A DNA stretch of 37,858 nt from Prevotella sp. (GCA_017651265.1 JAGCDO010000001.1:68442-106299); one strand, 5' to 3'. Counted from the first letter of the stretch, positions 8,357 through 16,263 are shown. A program made the numbers and translations. The notes: generated by a model from the sequence alone, not told the origin.

Positions 8357-8481
8357 GTGTATGTTGCGTGTATGTTGAAGCCGCTATAGTGTATGTTGGT
8401 GTATGTTACGTGTATGTTGGAACTGATAGTTTCCCCTTTATTTATTAGGGTTTCGGGGATTTTTTGTGTACCTTGCGTGAA
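8357..8481 (-). repeat. Right arm of the long inverted repeat
   Basis: This is the reverse complement of the left arm: perfect over 8357-8419, degenerate over 8420-8481. The arms are separated by 202 bp. In the same frame both arms could encode related short peptides, but no start codon or conserved gene context supports a protein. Confidence 0.85.
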
Positions 8482-8517
8482 TTTTAGTAAATCGAAATAA
8501 TATGAAGGTAAAGGTAA

Positions 8518-8550
8518 CCCCACCCCTAGCCCCTCCCCTTCAAGGGAGGG
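8518..8550. repeat. C-rich/G-rich intergenic hairpin after trpG
   Basis: CCCCTCCC and GGGAGGGG form an 8-bp stem with the loop CTTCAA, preceded by CCCCACCCCTAG. Hairpins of this CCCCTCCC type are scattered between genes in many Bacteroidetes genomes (recalled, not searched). It lies between the convergent ends of the SusC/SusD and trp units. It lacks a U-run on the trp side, so its use as a terminator is uncertain. Confidence 0.55.
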
Positions 8551-8579
8551 GAGTAAGGGAAGTGGAAGAGAGTTGGGGA

Positions 8580-9167
8580 TTAGCCATTTAACCAATTCTG
8601 CAAGATGGTGCGTCCATCAGGAGTAAGCACACTCTCGGGATGGAACTGAATACCATGGATATCGTATTCACGATGACGAAGAGCCATGATCTGACCTTCA
8701 TCACTCAAAGCCGTAATCTCCAGGCAAGAGGGGAAGTCGTCTGTGGAGACTACCCATGAATGGTATCTTCCCATCGTGAACCGCTCACTGATATTCGCAA
8801 AGATCGGATCGATGCACTTTCCGTCTTCCATGACCAGACAACCGTCTGTTGCCACACCATGGAAAACATCCGAGAGGTTCTCGAGCTTTCCTCCAAAGAC
8901 CTCTCCGATGGCCTGATGACCTAAGCACACGCCAAGGATGGGTTTCTTCCCAGCATAGGTACGGATCACATCCAAGAGAAGACCTGCCTCTGAAGGAATA
9001 CCCGGTCCTGGACTCAGTACGATACCGTCGAACTCATTCAGTTCCGAAAGCTCGAACTGGTCGTTACGGAACACTTTTACATCAGCACCCAACTCCTTCA
9101 GCAAGTGCGACAGGTTATAGGTGAAACTATCGTAGTTATCGATAATAATAATCTTATTCTTCTTCAT
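8580..9167 (-). CDS. trpG: Anthranilate synthase component II (glutamine amidotransferase)
   Basis: A 195-aa class I glutamine amidotransferase that releases ammonia from glutamine for TrpE to make anthranilate from chorismate. The catalytic triad is visible: Cys81 in GVCLGHQAIGEVFGG, His176 and Glu178 in GIQFHPES. The oxyanion-loop motif SPGPGIPSEAG is at 52-62. The length is normal and there is no fusion to trpD. It is the last gene of the trp operon, 12 bp behind trpE. PabA can look alike, but the place directly after trpE supports TrpG. Confidence 0.95.
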   Translation of the reverse strand: MKKNKIIIIDNYDSFTYNLSHLLKELGADVKVFRNDQFELSELNEFDGIVLSPGPGIPSEAGLLLDVIRTYAGKKPILGVCLGHQAIGEVFGGKLENLSDVFHGVATDGCLVMEDGKCIDPIFANISERFTMGRYHSWVVSTDDFPSCLEITALSDEGQIMALRHREYDIHGIQFHPESVLTPDGRTILQNWLNG

Positions 9168-9179
9168 GACTTCAGTGTT

Positions 9180-10613
9180 TTACATGGATTCTGCCAGCAG
9201 GATGGCTCTTCTCAGCGCACCGAGTTTGTTGTTCACCTCCTGCAATTCGTATTCCTCATTACTCTTCGCAACGATACCACCGCCTGCCTGGAACCACAGT
9301 TCACCGTTCCTGCTGACAAACGTACGGATGGTGATGGCATGGTTCAGAGAACGGTCGAAACCTATGTAACCGATGCAACCTCCATAAGCACCCCTGTTAT
9401 GAGGCTCATACTCAGAGATCAGCTGCATGGCACGCACCTTGGGAGCACCCGAAAGCGTTCCTGCCGGGAAAGTGTCAATGAAGGTCTTGATGGGATCAGC
9501 CTGATCGTCGAGAACACCACTCACCCTACTCACGAGATGAATCACATGACTGTAGTACTGCAAGTCTTTGTAGAACTCCACCTTCACCCCATGACAGTTT
9601 CGGGAGAGGTCGTTACGTGCCAGATCCACCAGCATCACATGCTCCGCATTCTCCTTCGGATCGTTACGCAGATACTCCGCATTCTTCCTGTCCTGCTCCT
9701 CATCTCCTGTACGTCGCGTTGTACCGGCAATAGGATCGATGAAAGCATGATAAGCTGTTTGGGAACCTTCCGTCACCTTCTCTATCCTACAATGTGTCTC
9801 TGGTGAAGAGCCGAAGATACGGAAACCACCGAAATCGAAATAGAACAAATACGGTGAGGGATTGATGCTGCGCAGGGCACGGTAGAGCTTGAAGTCATCC
9901 CCCTCATACTTCTGTACGAACCGCCTTGAGAGCACTATTTGGAACACATCGCCGCGCAGACAGTGACGGATACCCTTACGGATATTCTCCTTGTGCTCCT
10001 CATCCGTCAAGGAAGACGAAGTATCGCCCACCGGATGGAAGTCATAGGCATTGATATTCCCCCGGTTCATGGCACGCAGCAGGTCGTCTAAGACCTGTCC
10101 TGTGGCGGAACCATCCTGGCTGAGTGTGACCAGTGTAATCTTACTGTTATGATGATCAAAGACAATCACATCCCGATAGAGGATATAATACATGTCAGGG
10201 GCATCGTTCTTCTCCTGGGTCTCATCCTTCACGGCGATATCCTCGAAGTAGCGCACGGCATTGAACGAAGTATAGCCATACAGTCCGCAGTACGCCGCAT
10301 GCTCCCCTTCCACCTGGAAACGATCCAGGAAGTCGTTGATGACATGATGCGTACGGTAGTCTTTATCCAGCTGACGACGAACCACGCTACCATCAGGGAA
10401 GGTGCAGATGCTCTCGCCATGACTAACTGCCACGGAAGCCATCGGGTTCACCCCGATGAACGAACGACTGTTATTGGCATCGTGGTAATCAGAACTCTCC
10501 ATCAAAGCACTCTGCGGATAGAGGTCGCGCAACCGCATATACACACCTACCGGCGTATAGAGGTCGCCGAGGATGGTTCTGCTTTCGGTTGTATAATGAA
10601 AACGTATATCCAT
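9180..10613 (-). CDS. trpE: Anthranilate synthase component I
   Basis: A 477-aa chorismate-utilising enzyme that performs the first committed step of tryptophan synthesis with TrpG. The N-terminal motif LMESSD corresponds to the LLES feedback site for tryptophan binding. The C-terminal catalytic core shows FRIFGSSPETH, DPIAGTTRRTGDEEQD, HVMLVDLARNDLSR, FPAGTLSGAPK and AGGGIVAKS. The length fits the family. It follows trpB by 26 bp and precedes trpG by 12 bp. The intact feedback motif suggests allosteric inhibition in addition to attenuation. Confidence 0.96.
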   Translation of the reverse strand: MDIRFHYTTESRTILGDLYTPVGVYMRLRDLYPQSALMESSDYHDANNSRSFIGVNPMASVAVSHGESICTFPDGSVVRRQLDKDYRTHHVINDFLDRFQVEGEHAAYCGLYGYTSFNAVRYFEDIAVKDETQEKNDAPDMYYILYRDVIVFDHHNSKITLVTLSQDGSATGQVLDDLLRAMNRGNINAYDFHPVGDTSSSLTDEEHKENIRKGIRHCLRGDVFQIVLSRRFVQKYEGDDFKLYRALRSINPSPYLFYFDFGGFRIFGSSPETHCRIEKVTEGSQTAYHAFIDPIAGTTRRTGDEEQDRKNAEYLRNDPKENAEHVMLVDLARNDLSRNCHGVKVEFYKDLQYYSHVIHLVSRVSGVLDDQADPIKTFIDTFPAGTLSGAPKVRAMQLISEYEPHNRGAYGGCIGYIGFDRSLNHAITIRTFVSRNGELWFQAGGGIVAKSNEEYELQEVNNKLGALRRAILLAESM

Positions 10614-10639
10614 ATTTGTGTTTGTTTGATTGTTATACG

Positions 10640-11845
10640 CTATGCCTGTCCCTCGAAGACGGAACGCGAAGCATTCAGATAAGTCTCGATATCCTTGTCA
10701 CCCCTACCGCTGACGGTCAGCACCACCACATCATCGGGGTTAAAGGTCATCTTCTCCAATACAGCAATGGCATGTGCACTCTCGATGGCAGGAATGATTC
10801 CCTCCATGCGAGTCAGCTCATATCCGCCGCGGATGGCCTCATCATCGTTAATAGCCAGTACCTTACTGCGTCCTTTCACAGCCATGTTACAATGCATCGG
10901 TCCTACACCAGGGTAATCCAGTCCGGCAGAGATGGTGAACGCCTCCTCGATCTGTCCGTCGGGCGTCTGCATCACCAGCATCTTCGCACCATGTAGGATT
11001 CCTACTGTACCACGATGGATGGTAGCAGCCGTATAGTCGGTATCGATACCATGACCGCCAGCCTCGGCCAATACGATCTTCACCCGTTCGTCATCGATAT
11101 AGTGATAGATGGTTCCAGCCGCATTACTACCACCGCCGATACAAGCAATCAGGTAATCGGGATAGTCGCGCCCCACCTTCTCCTGTAGCTGCCATTTGAT
11201 TTCTTCCGAGATCACGCTCTGCATCCTGGCCACGATATCCGGATAAGGATGCGGTCCCATGGTTGAACCCACGATATAGAAAGTATCAGAAGGATGACAA
11301 CACCAGTCGCGTATCGCCTCAGAACAAGCATCACTCAAGGTCATGTTTCCTGTTCTTACCGGATGGACCTCAGCCCCCAGCATCTTCATGCGCTCCACAT
11401 TGGTATGCTGTCGTTCCACATCAGTAGCACCCATGAACACCTCACATTTCATGTTCATCAGGGCACATACCGTGGCTGTGGCAACACCATGCTGACCTGC
11501 ACCTGTCTCGGCAATGATACGCGTCTTACCCATTCTCTTCGCCATCAGGATCTGTCCGATGGTGTTGTTGATCTTATGAGCACCCGTATGGTTCAGGTCC
11601 TCGCGTTTCAGATACAGCTGACAGCCGTACTTCTCACTCATCCTACTGGCATAATACAGCGGTGACGGACGACCCACATAATCTTTCAGCAACTGATGAT
11701 ACTCCTGCTTGAAGGATTCACTCTCAATGATCGGCAGATACGACTTCTGTAAGTCATCCACGCATTTATACAGTATCTCTGGAACATATGCACCGCCAAA
11801 CTCTCCGTAGTAGCCATGCTCATCCACGTAAAAACTCTCTTTCAT
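10640..11845 (-). CDS. trpB: Tryptophan synthase beta chain
   Basis: A 401-aa PLP enzyme that joins indole and serine. The PLP lysine is Lys91 in LNHTGAHKINNTIGQ. Next come the catalytic ETGAGQHGVATA loop and the phosphate-binding CIGGGSNAAG. The sequence is the standard TrpB1 type (GEFGGAYVPE at the start), not the TrpB2 type. In this operon trpB is separated from trpA by the thioesterase gene and sits before trpE. The thioesterase stop lies 33 bp upstream. Confidence 0.96.
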   Translation of the reverse strand: MKESFYVDEHGYYGEFGGAYVPEILYKCVDDLQKSYLPIIESESFKQEYHQLLKDYVGRPSPLYYASRMSEKYGCQLYLKREDLNHTGAHKINNTIGQILMAKRMGKTRIIAETGAGQHGVATATVCALMNMKCEVFMGATDVERQHTNVERMKMLGAEVHPVRTGNMTLSDACSEAIRDWCCHPSDTFYIVGSTMGPHPYPDIVARMQSVISEEIKWQLQEKVGRDYPDYLIACIGGGSNAAGTIYHYIDDERVKIVLAEAGGHGIDTDYTAATIHRGTVGILHGAKMLVMQTPDGQIEEAFTISAGLDYPGVGPMHCNMAVKGRSKVLAINDDEAIRGGYELTRMEGIIPAIESAHAIAVLEKMTFNPDDVVVLTVSGRGDKDIETYLNASRSVFEGQA

Positions 11846-11878
11846 ATAACTATTTCTATAAAAAATACTTCAATATTA

Positions 11879-12295
11879 TTACATCAACGAGTCGAACACC
11901 ATAGGCTTGTCCTTCCTATACGCCAAACCTGTCATGGTGCAGATCAAATCACCATGCTGGTTTCTTACCTTGATCTCGCAATACGGGATCTTGTGGTGGT
12001 TTAAGGTCTCTACAGCCTCAGCCACAAGAGTATCCCCCTCTGCGGCACTATGCAGGAAGGCGATGGAGTTCTCCAATCCGAAGGTAAGCTTCCCCCGACT
12101 ATTGGTAATCGCCGCAAAGGCCAGATCGGCCAATGTAAACAAGGCACCACCTTGACAAACGCCACCGGCATTGAGATGCTCTTTGGTTACAACCATCTCT
12201 GCCCGAGCGTATCCCTCACGGATTTCAGTAATGCTTGCACCCATGTTCTTGGCAAACACATCCCCGTTATTCAAAAAATCTTTTAGTGTCATCAC
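11879..12295 (-). CDS. PaaI-type hotdog-fold thioesterase inside the trp operon
   Basis: A 138-aa single hotdog domain. The signature NAGGVCQGGALFTLADLAFA (about residues 42-61) includes the helix with the Asp that acts in catalysis in PaaI thioesterases. A second strand region reads GLENSIAFLHSAAEGDTLVAEA. Family members hydrolyse aryl- or acyl-CoA esters in the cytoplasm; the substrate here is unknown. It lies between trpA (60 bp upstream) and trpB (33 bp downstream) in the same direction, so it should be co-transcribed. A link with tryptophan synthesis is not established; detoxifying a CoA ester of anthranilate or phenylacetate is only a guess. Confidence 0.85.
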   Translation of the reverse strand: MMTLKDFLNNGDVFAKNMGASITEIREGYARAEMVVTKEHLNAGGVCQGGALFTLADLAFAAITNSRGKLTFGLENSIAFLHSAAEGDTLVAEAVETLNHHKIPYCEIKVRNQHGDLICTMTGLAYRKDKPMVFDSLM

Positions 12296-12299
12296 GCTT

Positions 12300-12361
12300 A
12301 ACTATCAACTGTCAACTATCCGCTCGGCTTTGCCGCTTCGCTTCGCGAAGAACTATCAACT
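12300..12361. repeat. REP-like intergenic element flanked by 11-bp direct repeats
   Basis: AACTATCAACT occurs at 12300-12310 and 12351-12361, with a partial copy at about 12314. Between them lies GC-rich sequence ending in the dyad CTTCGC-TTC-GCGAAG (12336-12350). It fills the trpA/thioesterase gap and may form a small hairpin in the polycistronic mRNA. Confidence 0.55.
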
Positions 12362-13141
12362 CTGCAACGCAGTTTGCAACAAGTCCATGGCCTTGTCGGC
12401 ATCCCCTTTCGTTTCATTCAACAGGGTTACGAACTTCGACCCGATAATGGCACCGGCCGCATTCTGCCATGCGCTCTCCAGCGTCTGCTTGTTACTGATA
12501 CCGAAGCCTATCATGCGAGCGTTCCGCAGGTTCATGCTATGGATATGACGGAAGTAGGCTTGTTTCTGCTCATCGAAGTTTTGCTGAGCGCCTGTAATAC
12601 TGGCCGAGCTCACCATATAGATAAAGCCATCGGTATGGTCGTCGATGAACCGGATACGCTCCTCGCTCGTTTCTGGAGTTATCATCATGATCACCCGCAG
12701 ATCATATTTGTCGGCAATGGGTTTCACATCATTCAGATAATCTGCAAAGGGAAGGTCGGGTATAATCATTCCCGACACGCCACTCTCCACACACTGCTGA
12801 CAGAACTTCTCTACGCCGTAATGAAGAACAACGTTCAGGTATCCCATCAGCACGAGCGGAATCTGCACCTCACCCTTGATGCTGCGCAACTGTTCAAACA
12901 GTTTCGTCAACGTCATACCGTTCTTCAAAGCCACGGTACCTGCGGTCTGGATCACCGGACCGTCGGCCAGGGGATCACTGAAAGGAATGCCCACCTCGAT
13001 CATGCCGACGCCACGCTTCTCCAAGGTCTTGATGACATCGCCTGTACCCTCAAGCGTGGGACATCCTGCACAGAAATAAAGCGACAGGATTTTCTTACCT
13101 GTTTCTTTCTGTTCACTAAAGAGTTTGTTGATTTTATTCAT
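12356..13141 (-). CDS. trpA: Tryptophan synthase alpha chain
   Basis: A 261-aa TIM barrel that splits indole-3-glycerol phosphate into indole and glyceraldehyde-3-phosphate. The catalytic residues fall at Glu49 (MIEVGIPFSDPLADGPVIQ) and Asp60, the same numbers as in the enteric enzyme. The phosphate site GFGISNKQ is near the C-terminus. The start at 13141 gives the usual short N-terminal helix. trpF ends 54 bp upstream. Indole would have to reach TrpB, which is encoded two genes away. Confidence 0.96.
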   Translation of the reverse strand: MNKINKLFSEQKETGKKILSLYFCAGCPTLEGTGDVIKTLEKRGVGMIEVGIPFSDPLADGPVIQTAGTVALKNGMTLTKLFEQLRSIKGEVQIPLVLMGYLNVVLHYGVEKFCQQCVESGVSGMIIPDLPFADYLNDVKPIADKYDLRVIMMITPETSEERIRFIDDHTDGFIYMVSSASITGAQQNFDEQKQAYFRHIHSMNLRNARMIGFGISNKQTLESAWQNAAGAIIGSKFVTLLNETKGDADKAMDLLQTALQS

Positions 13142-13195
13142 TGTTATATATACTTATTTCACTTGTAGTTTCTTGATACGCTCACTTGCTTCCCC

Positions 13196-13918
13196 TCAAG
13201 CATCCTGTCGGATCTCCTGGATGAAAGTCTTGAGTTTCTCCACATCCTTCAAGGCAGGAGCCGTCTCAAACTTACTGTTGAGGTCGATACCTATGAACTG
13301 TGGGTGAGAGAAGGCTTTGATACGACTAGCATCTTCGGGTCCTATACCACCACTTAACAGGAATGGGGTATGACCATCGTATGATGCAAGAACCTTCCAA
13401 TCGAACTGTTCGCCGCTTCCGCCATAACTATCACAGCGAGTATCGAAGAGGAACATATCCACATGGCCTTCATACTGTTTACATGCTTGAAGACTTTCTT
13501 CAGATGAAATACTTAACGCTTTGATGATATTAATGTTCGGATGAATATCTGGATCAATTGTTCTACGTAGGTTATCAATCATCTCAACCGTCTCGTTCCC
13601 ATGCAGCTGCACATAGTCAAGGGCATAGTTATAGATACGTGTCACGATGTTCTGAGGCATGTCATCCACAAAGACACCCACACGCTTGGGCAGATTTCCG
13701 TCCTGTACAGAGCTACCCTCCTCACTCTTATTCCCTACACGTCTCGCTTCAGTCAGACGTTCCTCGGAATAGTCGGGAATGATTCCTGCACAAGAAGAAA
13801 TCATCTGCACGAAACGACTGCTCGACGGGTAAAAGATAAAGCCCATCAGGTCGATTCCTAAAGAAGCCACTGCGCGAATGTTCTCCGGCTCACGCATACC
13901 ACACACCTTGATAATCAT
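13196..13918 (-). CDS. trpF: Phosphoribosylanthranilate isomerase
   Basis: A 240-aa TIM barrel that catalyses the Amadori rearrangement before IGPS. The catalytic Cys6 (IIKVCGMR) and Asp159 (MFLFDTRCDSYGGSG) are present, and so is the phosphate site LLSGGIGPEDA. The protein is about 20-30 residues longer than usual because of a charged loop at about 50-80 (ERLTEARRVGNKSEEGSS region). The start overlaps the trpC stop by 4 bp, so translation is probably coupled. Confidence 0.94.
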   Translation of the reverse strand: MIIKVCGMREPENIRAVASLGIDLMGFIFYPSSSRFVQMISSCAGIIPDYSEERLTEARRVGNKSEEGSSVQDGNLPKRVGVFVDDMPQNIVTRIYNYALDYVQLHGNETVEMIDNLRRTIDPDIHPNINIIKALSISSEESLQACKQYEGHVDMFLFDTRCDSYGGSGEQFDWKVLASYDGHTPFLLSGGIGPEDASRIKAFSHPQFIGIDLNSKFETAPALKDVEKLKTFIQEIRQDA

Positions 13919-14745
13919 AACGTATTAACAATTGATGATTCAAAATTTTTCAATGTACAATCTGCAAGGAAAGACTTCAGGGCAGCACCCGGATCGGCGG
14001 TCTTCATGAAGTTCTCCCCGATCAGGAAACCGTTAAAGCCAGCCATTCTCAACTGACGGACTGTTTCGGGATTCGAGATACCGCTCTCGCTCACCTTACA
14101 CATATCCTTCGGTAAGCGCGAAGCCAGTTGGAAAGAGTTATTCACATCGGTGATGAACGTACCCAGATTCCGGTTATTCACCCCGCACATATCCGGTTCG
14201 AGCTCTACATAGTCGAGTTCCTTTTCCCCATGAATCTCCAGTAATACTTCCATTCCCAGATCATGAGCCATGCGCAACAAGTCGCGACACTGGTCGATAC
14301 GCAGATCGGCAGCAATGAGCAGTACGGCTGAAGCCCCACAGAGTCGGGCCTGGAAAAGCTGGTATTCGTCGATGACGAAGTTCTTGTAAAGGATGGGAAG
14401 CGTGACACCTGCACGACGGGCCAACGTAATGAATGCATCACGACCACCGAAATAGTAATTATCGGTGAGGATACTCAGTGCAGCAGCACCATTCTGCTGG
14501 TACGACAAGGGTATCTCCTCTGCCCTGCCCTCTTCCTTGATCCAGCCCTTAGAAGGCGATTTCCGTTTGAACTCAGCGATGATGCCGCAATCGGCAGTCA
14601 TGAGCGCCTGTCGCATGGAAGGACAGGTATTGCCTTCCATCATCATCTCCTCCACCTTCACATGCAGCGTCTGGGCAGGTACAGCCTCCTTGAAGTGTTC
14701 CACCTCCACCCTTTTCCGTGCTACGATTTCTTCCAGTATATCCAT
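13915..14745 (-). CDS. trpC: Indole-3-glycerol phosphate synthase
   Basis: A 276-aa TIM barrel that makes indole-3-glycerol phosphate from CdRP. Family motifs: IIAEFKRKSPSKGWI (Glu58 and Lys60), LPILYKNFVIDEYQ with Lys121, GVNNRNLGTF, and KVSESGISNPETV followed by FLIGENFM. It is monofunctional, since trpF is a separate gene overlapping its 3' end by 4 bp. trpD lies 45 bp upstream. Confidence 0.95.
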   Translation of the reverse strand: MDILEEIVARKRVEVEHFKEAVPAQTLHVKVEEMMMEGNTCPSMRQALMTADCGIIAEFKRKSPSKGWIKEEGRAEEIPLSYQQNGAAALSILTDNYYFGGRDAFITLARRAGVTLPILYKNFVIDEYQLFQARLCGASAVLLIAADLRIDQCRDLLRMAHDLGMEVLLEIHGEKELDYVELEPDMCGVNNRNLGTFITDVNNSFQLASRLPKDMCKVSESGISNPETVRQLRMAGFNGFLIGENFMKTADPGAALKSFLADCTLKNFESSIVNTL

Positions 14746-14790
14746 ATCTCTACTTCATCAATGGTCGGTTTCTTCCCTCACATCACTTGA

Positions 14791-15795
14791 TTAGCTGTTC
14801 AGTTCCACGAATTTCTTGAATGTCTTCAGGGCATTACCGCTGTCAATACTCTCACGGGCAATCTCCACACACTCACTGATATCCTTCTTTCCTTTCTCCA
14901 ATACCTGGATACCGAAGGCCGCATTGGCCAGAACGATATTCTTCTGTGCGGGAAGACAGCGGTTTTCCAGTACGCTGTCGAAGATGGCTGCAGCCTCTTC
15001 CTCTGTGGCACCTGCCACCAGTTCTTCCGGTTTGGCAATCTCAAAGCCCAGATCCTGCGGTTTGAAGATACGCTCGTAGTTATTCGTTGTCACCTTGAAA
15101 TCACCCGTCAGCGAGATCTCATCGTAGCCGTCGATGCTGTTCACAATACCGTAGTCGATTCCGATTTTCTGGTACACATGACTGTACAAGCGCATCTGGT
15201 CGAGGTTGGCCACGCCCAACAACTGGCACTGTGGCTTGGAAGGATTGACGATCGGACCCAGGAGGTTGAAGCATGTCGGGAACTGCAAAGCCTTACGGAT
15301 AGGACCGACGAACTTCATGGCTTTGGCAAAGAGCTGGGCATGGAGATAGACAATACCGCACTCGTTGATGGAACGGTTCAGCTTATCGATATCGTCCGTG
15401 AACTTGATGCCGTGGTGAGCAATGACATTCGAGGCACCGCTGGTACTTGTTGCCGCATAGTTACCATGCTTAGCCACCTTGTAACCTGCACCTGCTATCA
15501 CGAAACAACTGGTGGTAGAGATATTGAAGGTGTTCTTCCTGTCGCCACCCGTTCCCACTACATCGATATAGCGGTCGCAGTCGAGCGGCACGGGAACACC
15601 CGTCTCTAAGATACCATCGCGGAAGCCCAGCAGCTCGTCCACGGTTATTCCTCTCATCTGCATTGCCGTCAGCAAAGCGGTAATCTGCTCATTGGGGAAC
15701 TCGCTCTTTGTGATTCCCACCAGGATGTTCTTGGTCTCTTCTCGAGAAAGTTCCTCGTGGTTCAGCATCCTGTTCAAGATTTCTTTCATTTCCAT
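14791..15795 (-). CDS. trpD: Anthranilate phosphoribosyltransferase
   Basis: A 334-aa enzyme that transfers phosphoribose from PRPP to anthranilate. The PRPP-binding motif GTGGD is at 81-85. KHGNYAATSTSG (109-120) and the C-terminal helices match the family. It is the first structural gene of the operon, downstream of the leader peptide and attenuator. Its N-terminus (MEMKEILNRMLNHEELSREE) is normal, so the start at 15795 is secure. Confidence 0.95.
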   Translation of the reverse strand: MEMKEILNRMLNHEELSREETKNILVGITKSEFPNEQITALLTAMQMRGITVDELLGFRDGILETGVPVPLDCDRYIDVVGTGGDRKNTFNISTTSCFVIAGAGYKVAKHGNYAATSTSGASNVIAHHGIKFTDDIDKLNRSINECGIVYLHAQLFAKAMKFVGPIRKALQFPTCFNLLGPIVNPSKPQCQLLGVANLDQMRLYSHVYQKIGIDYGIVNSIDGYDEISLTGDFKVTTNNYERIFKPQDLGFEIAKPEELVAGATEEEAAAIFDSVLENRCLPAQKNIVLANAAFGIQVLEKGKKDISECVEIARESIDSGNALKTFKKFVELNS

Positions 15796-15840
15796 ACCTT
15801 ATATATTTATATTATTATTACCTTCAAAACCTATATGATG

Positions 15841-15873
15841 AAAAGAGGCCTGTCGTAAGAACGGCAGGCCTCT
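15841..15873 (-). terminator. trp attenuator terminator
   Basis: On the minus strand, AGAGGCCTGCCG pairs with CGACAGGCCTCT (12 bp, one C-A mismatch) around a 6-nt loop. A short U-run follows. It sits between the leader peptide and trpD. GUCGUGAG at 15914-15907, over the end of the leader ORF, can pair with CUUACGAC (15859-15852) in the loop and 3' arm. That gives a plausible antiterminator. Confidence 0.85.
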
Positions 15874-15907
15874 GGATATCTTAAATGTATACACACGGCA
15901 ACGTTGC

Positions 15908-15967
15908 TCACGACTTGTTGAATCTTGAGTAGCGCCACCACCATGCTGCGAATACATTATTAATCAT
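15908..15967 (-). CDS. trpL: trp operon leader peptide with three consecutive Trp codons
   Basis: A 19-codon ORF: MINNVFAAWWWRYSRFNKS, then TGA. Three TGG codons in a row at positions 9-11, placed between a good promoter and a terminator in front of trpD, are the mark of ribosome-mediated attenuation. If tryptophan is scarce, the ribosome stalls at WWW and leaves the GUCGUGAG segment near the stop codon free to disrupt the terminator. If tryptophan is plentiful, the ribosome covers that segment and the terminator forms. The mechanism is inferred from classic attenuation; the ORF and hairpin are seen directly. Confidence 0.88.
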   Translation of the reverse strand: MINNVFAAWWWRYSRFNKS

Positions 15968-16001
15968 GCTCTTTTTCTTTTAATTTGAATGATTTCGGGT
16001 G

Positions 16002-16032
16002 CAAATGTACACAAATTCTTTTTATCTGCAAA
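16002..16032 (-). promoter_or_regulatory. trp operon promoter
   Basis: On the minus strand, TTTG (16032-16029), a 19-bp spacer and TACATTTG (16009-16002) match the Bacteroidetes consensus. Transcription should start near 15996, about 28 nt before the leader ATG. Confidence 0.8.
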
Positions 16033-16091
16033 ATAATTTGAAGATTTTTTATTCATGAAGTAATAAATATACCTATTATTGCGTTAATAAG

Positions 16092-16244
16092 ATGAACAAT
16101 ATAACAAATCCGCCTATGCAACATTTTACACATCAAGAGACAATCAGTCCGTCTGAGAAGACGTTAAACACCATCCGGCAGTTCGCCTATGCTTGTAACC
16201 TGCTGAAGCATTACGGGCAGTGCCCCAACTATTGTCTGAACTAA
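16092..16244 (+). CDS. Small conserved-looking protein of 50 aa
   Basis: The ORF encodes MNNITNPPMQHFTHQETISP, continuing SEKTLNTIRQFAYACNLLKH and ending QCPNYCLN. It resembles a group of small Bacteroidales proteins with a pattern like (S/E)xxTLxxIRQFAxxY and a short, often LN-ending tail, recalled but not searched. It has one amphipathic helix and two Cys near the C-terminus, and no signal peptide. It starts about 60 bp beyond the divergent trp promoter and ends 19 bp before rpe, so it may be co-transcribed with rpe. Function unknown. Confidence 0.65.
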   Translation: MNNITNPPMQHFTHQETISPSEKTLNTIRQFAYACNLLKHYGQCPNYCLN

Positions 16245-16263
16245 TTCATTAAAGCAGTAAGAA

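Noticed and set aside
8030-8481. Inverted repeat as a MITE or insertion sequence remnant
   Set aside because: The arms are most similar on the inside and diverge outward, the opposite of terminal repeats, and I could not find a target-site duplication or transposase fragment.
8275-8595. 106-codon minus-strand frame across the right arm
   Set aside because: It runs through the inverted repeat and the C-rich hairpin, overlaps the trpG stop and has no recognisable protein features.
16074-16081. TATTATTG as -7 box for the 50-aa gene and rpe
   Set aside because: It differs from TAnnTTTG and has no TTTG at the right distance, so it is too weak to list as a promoter.
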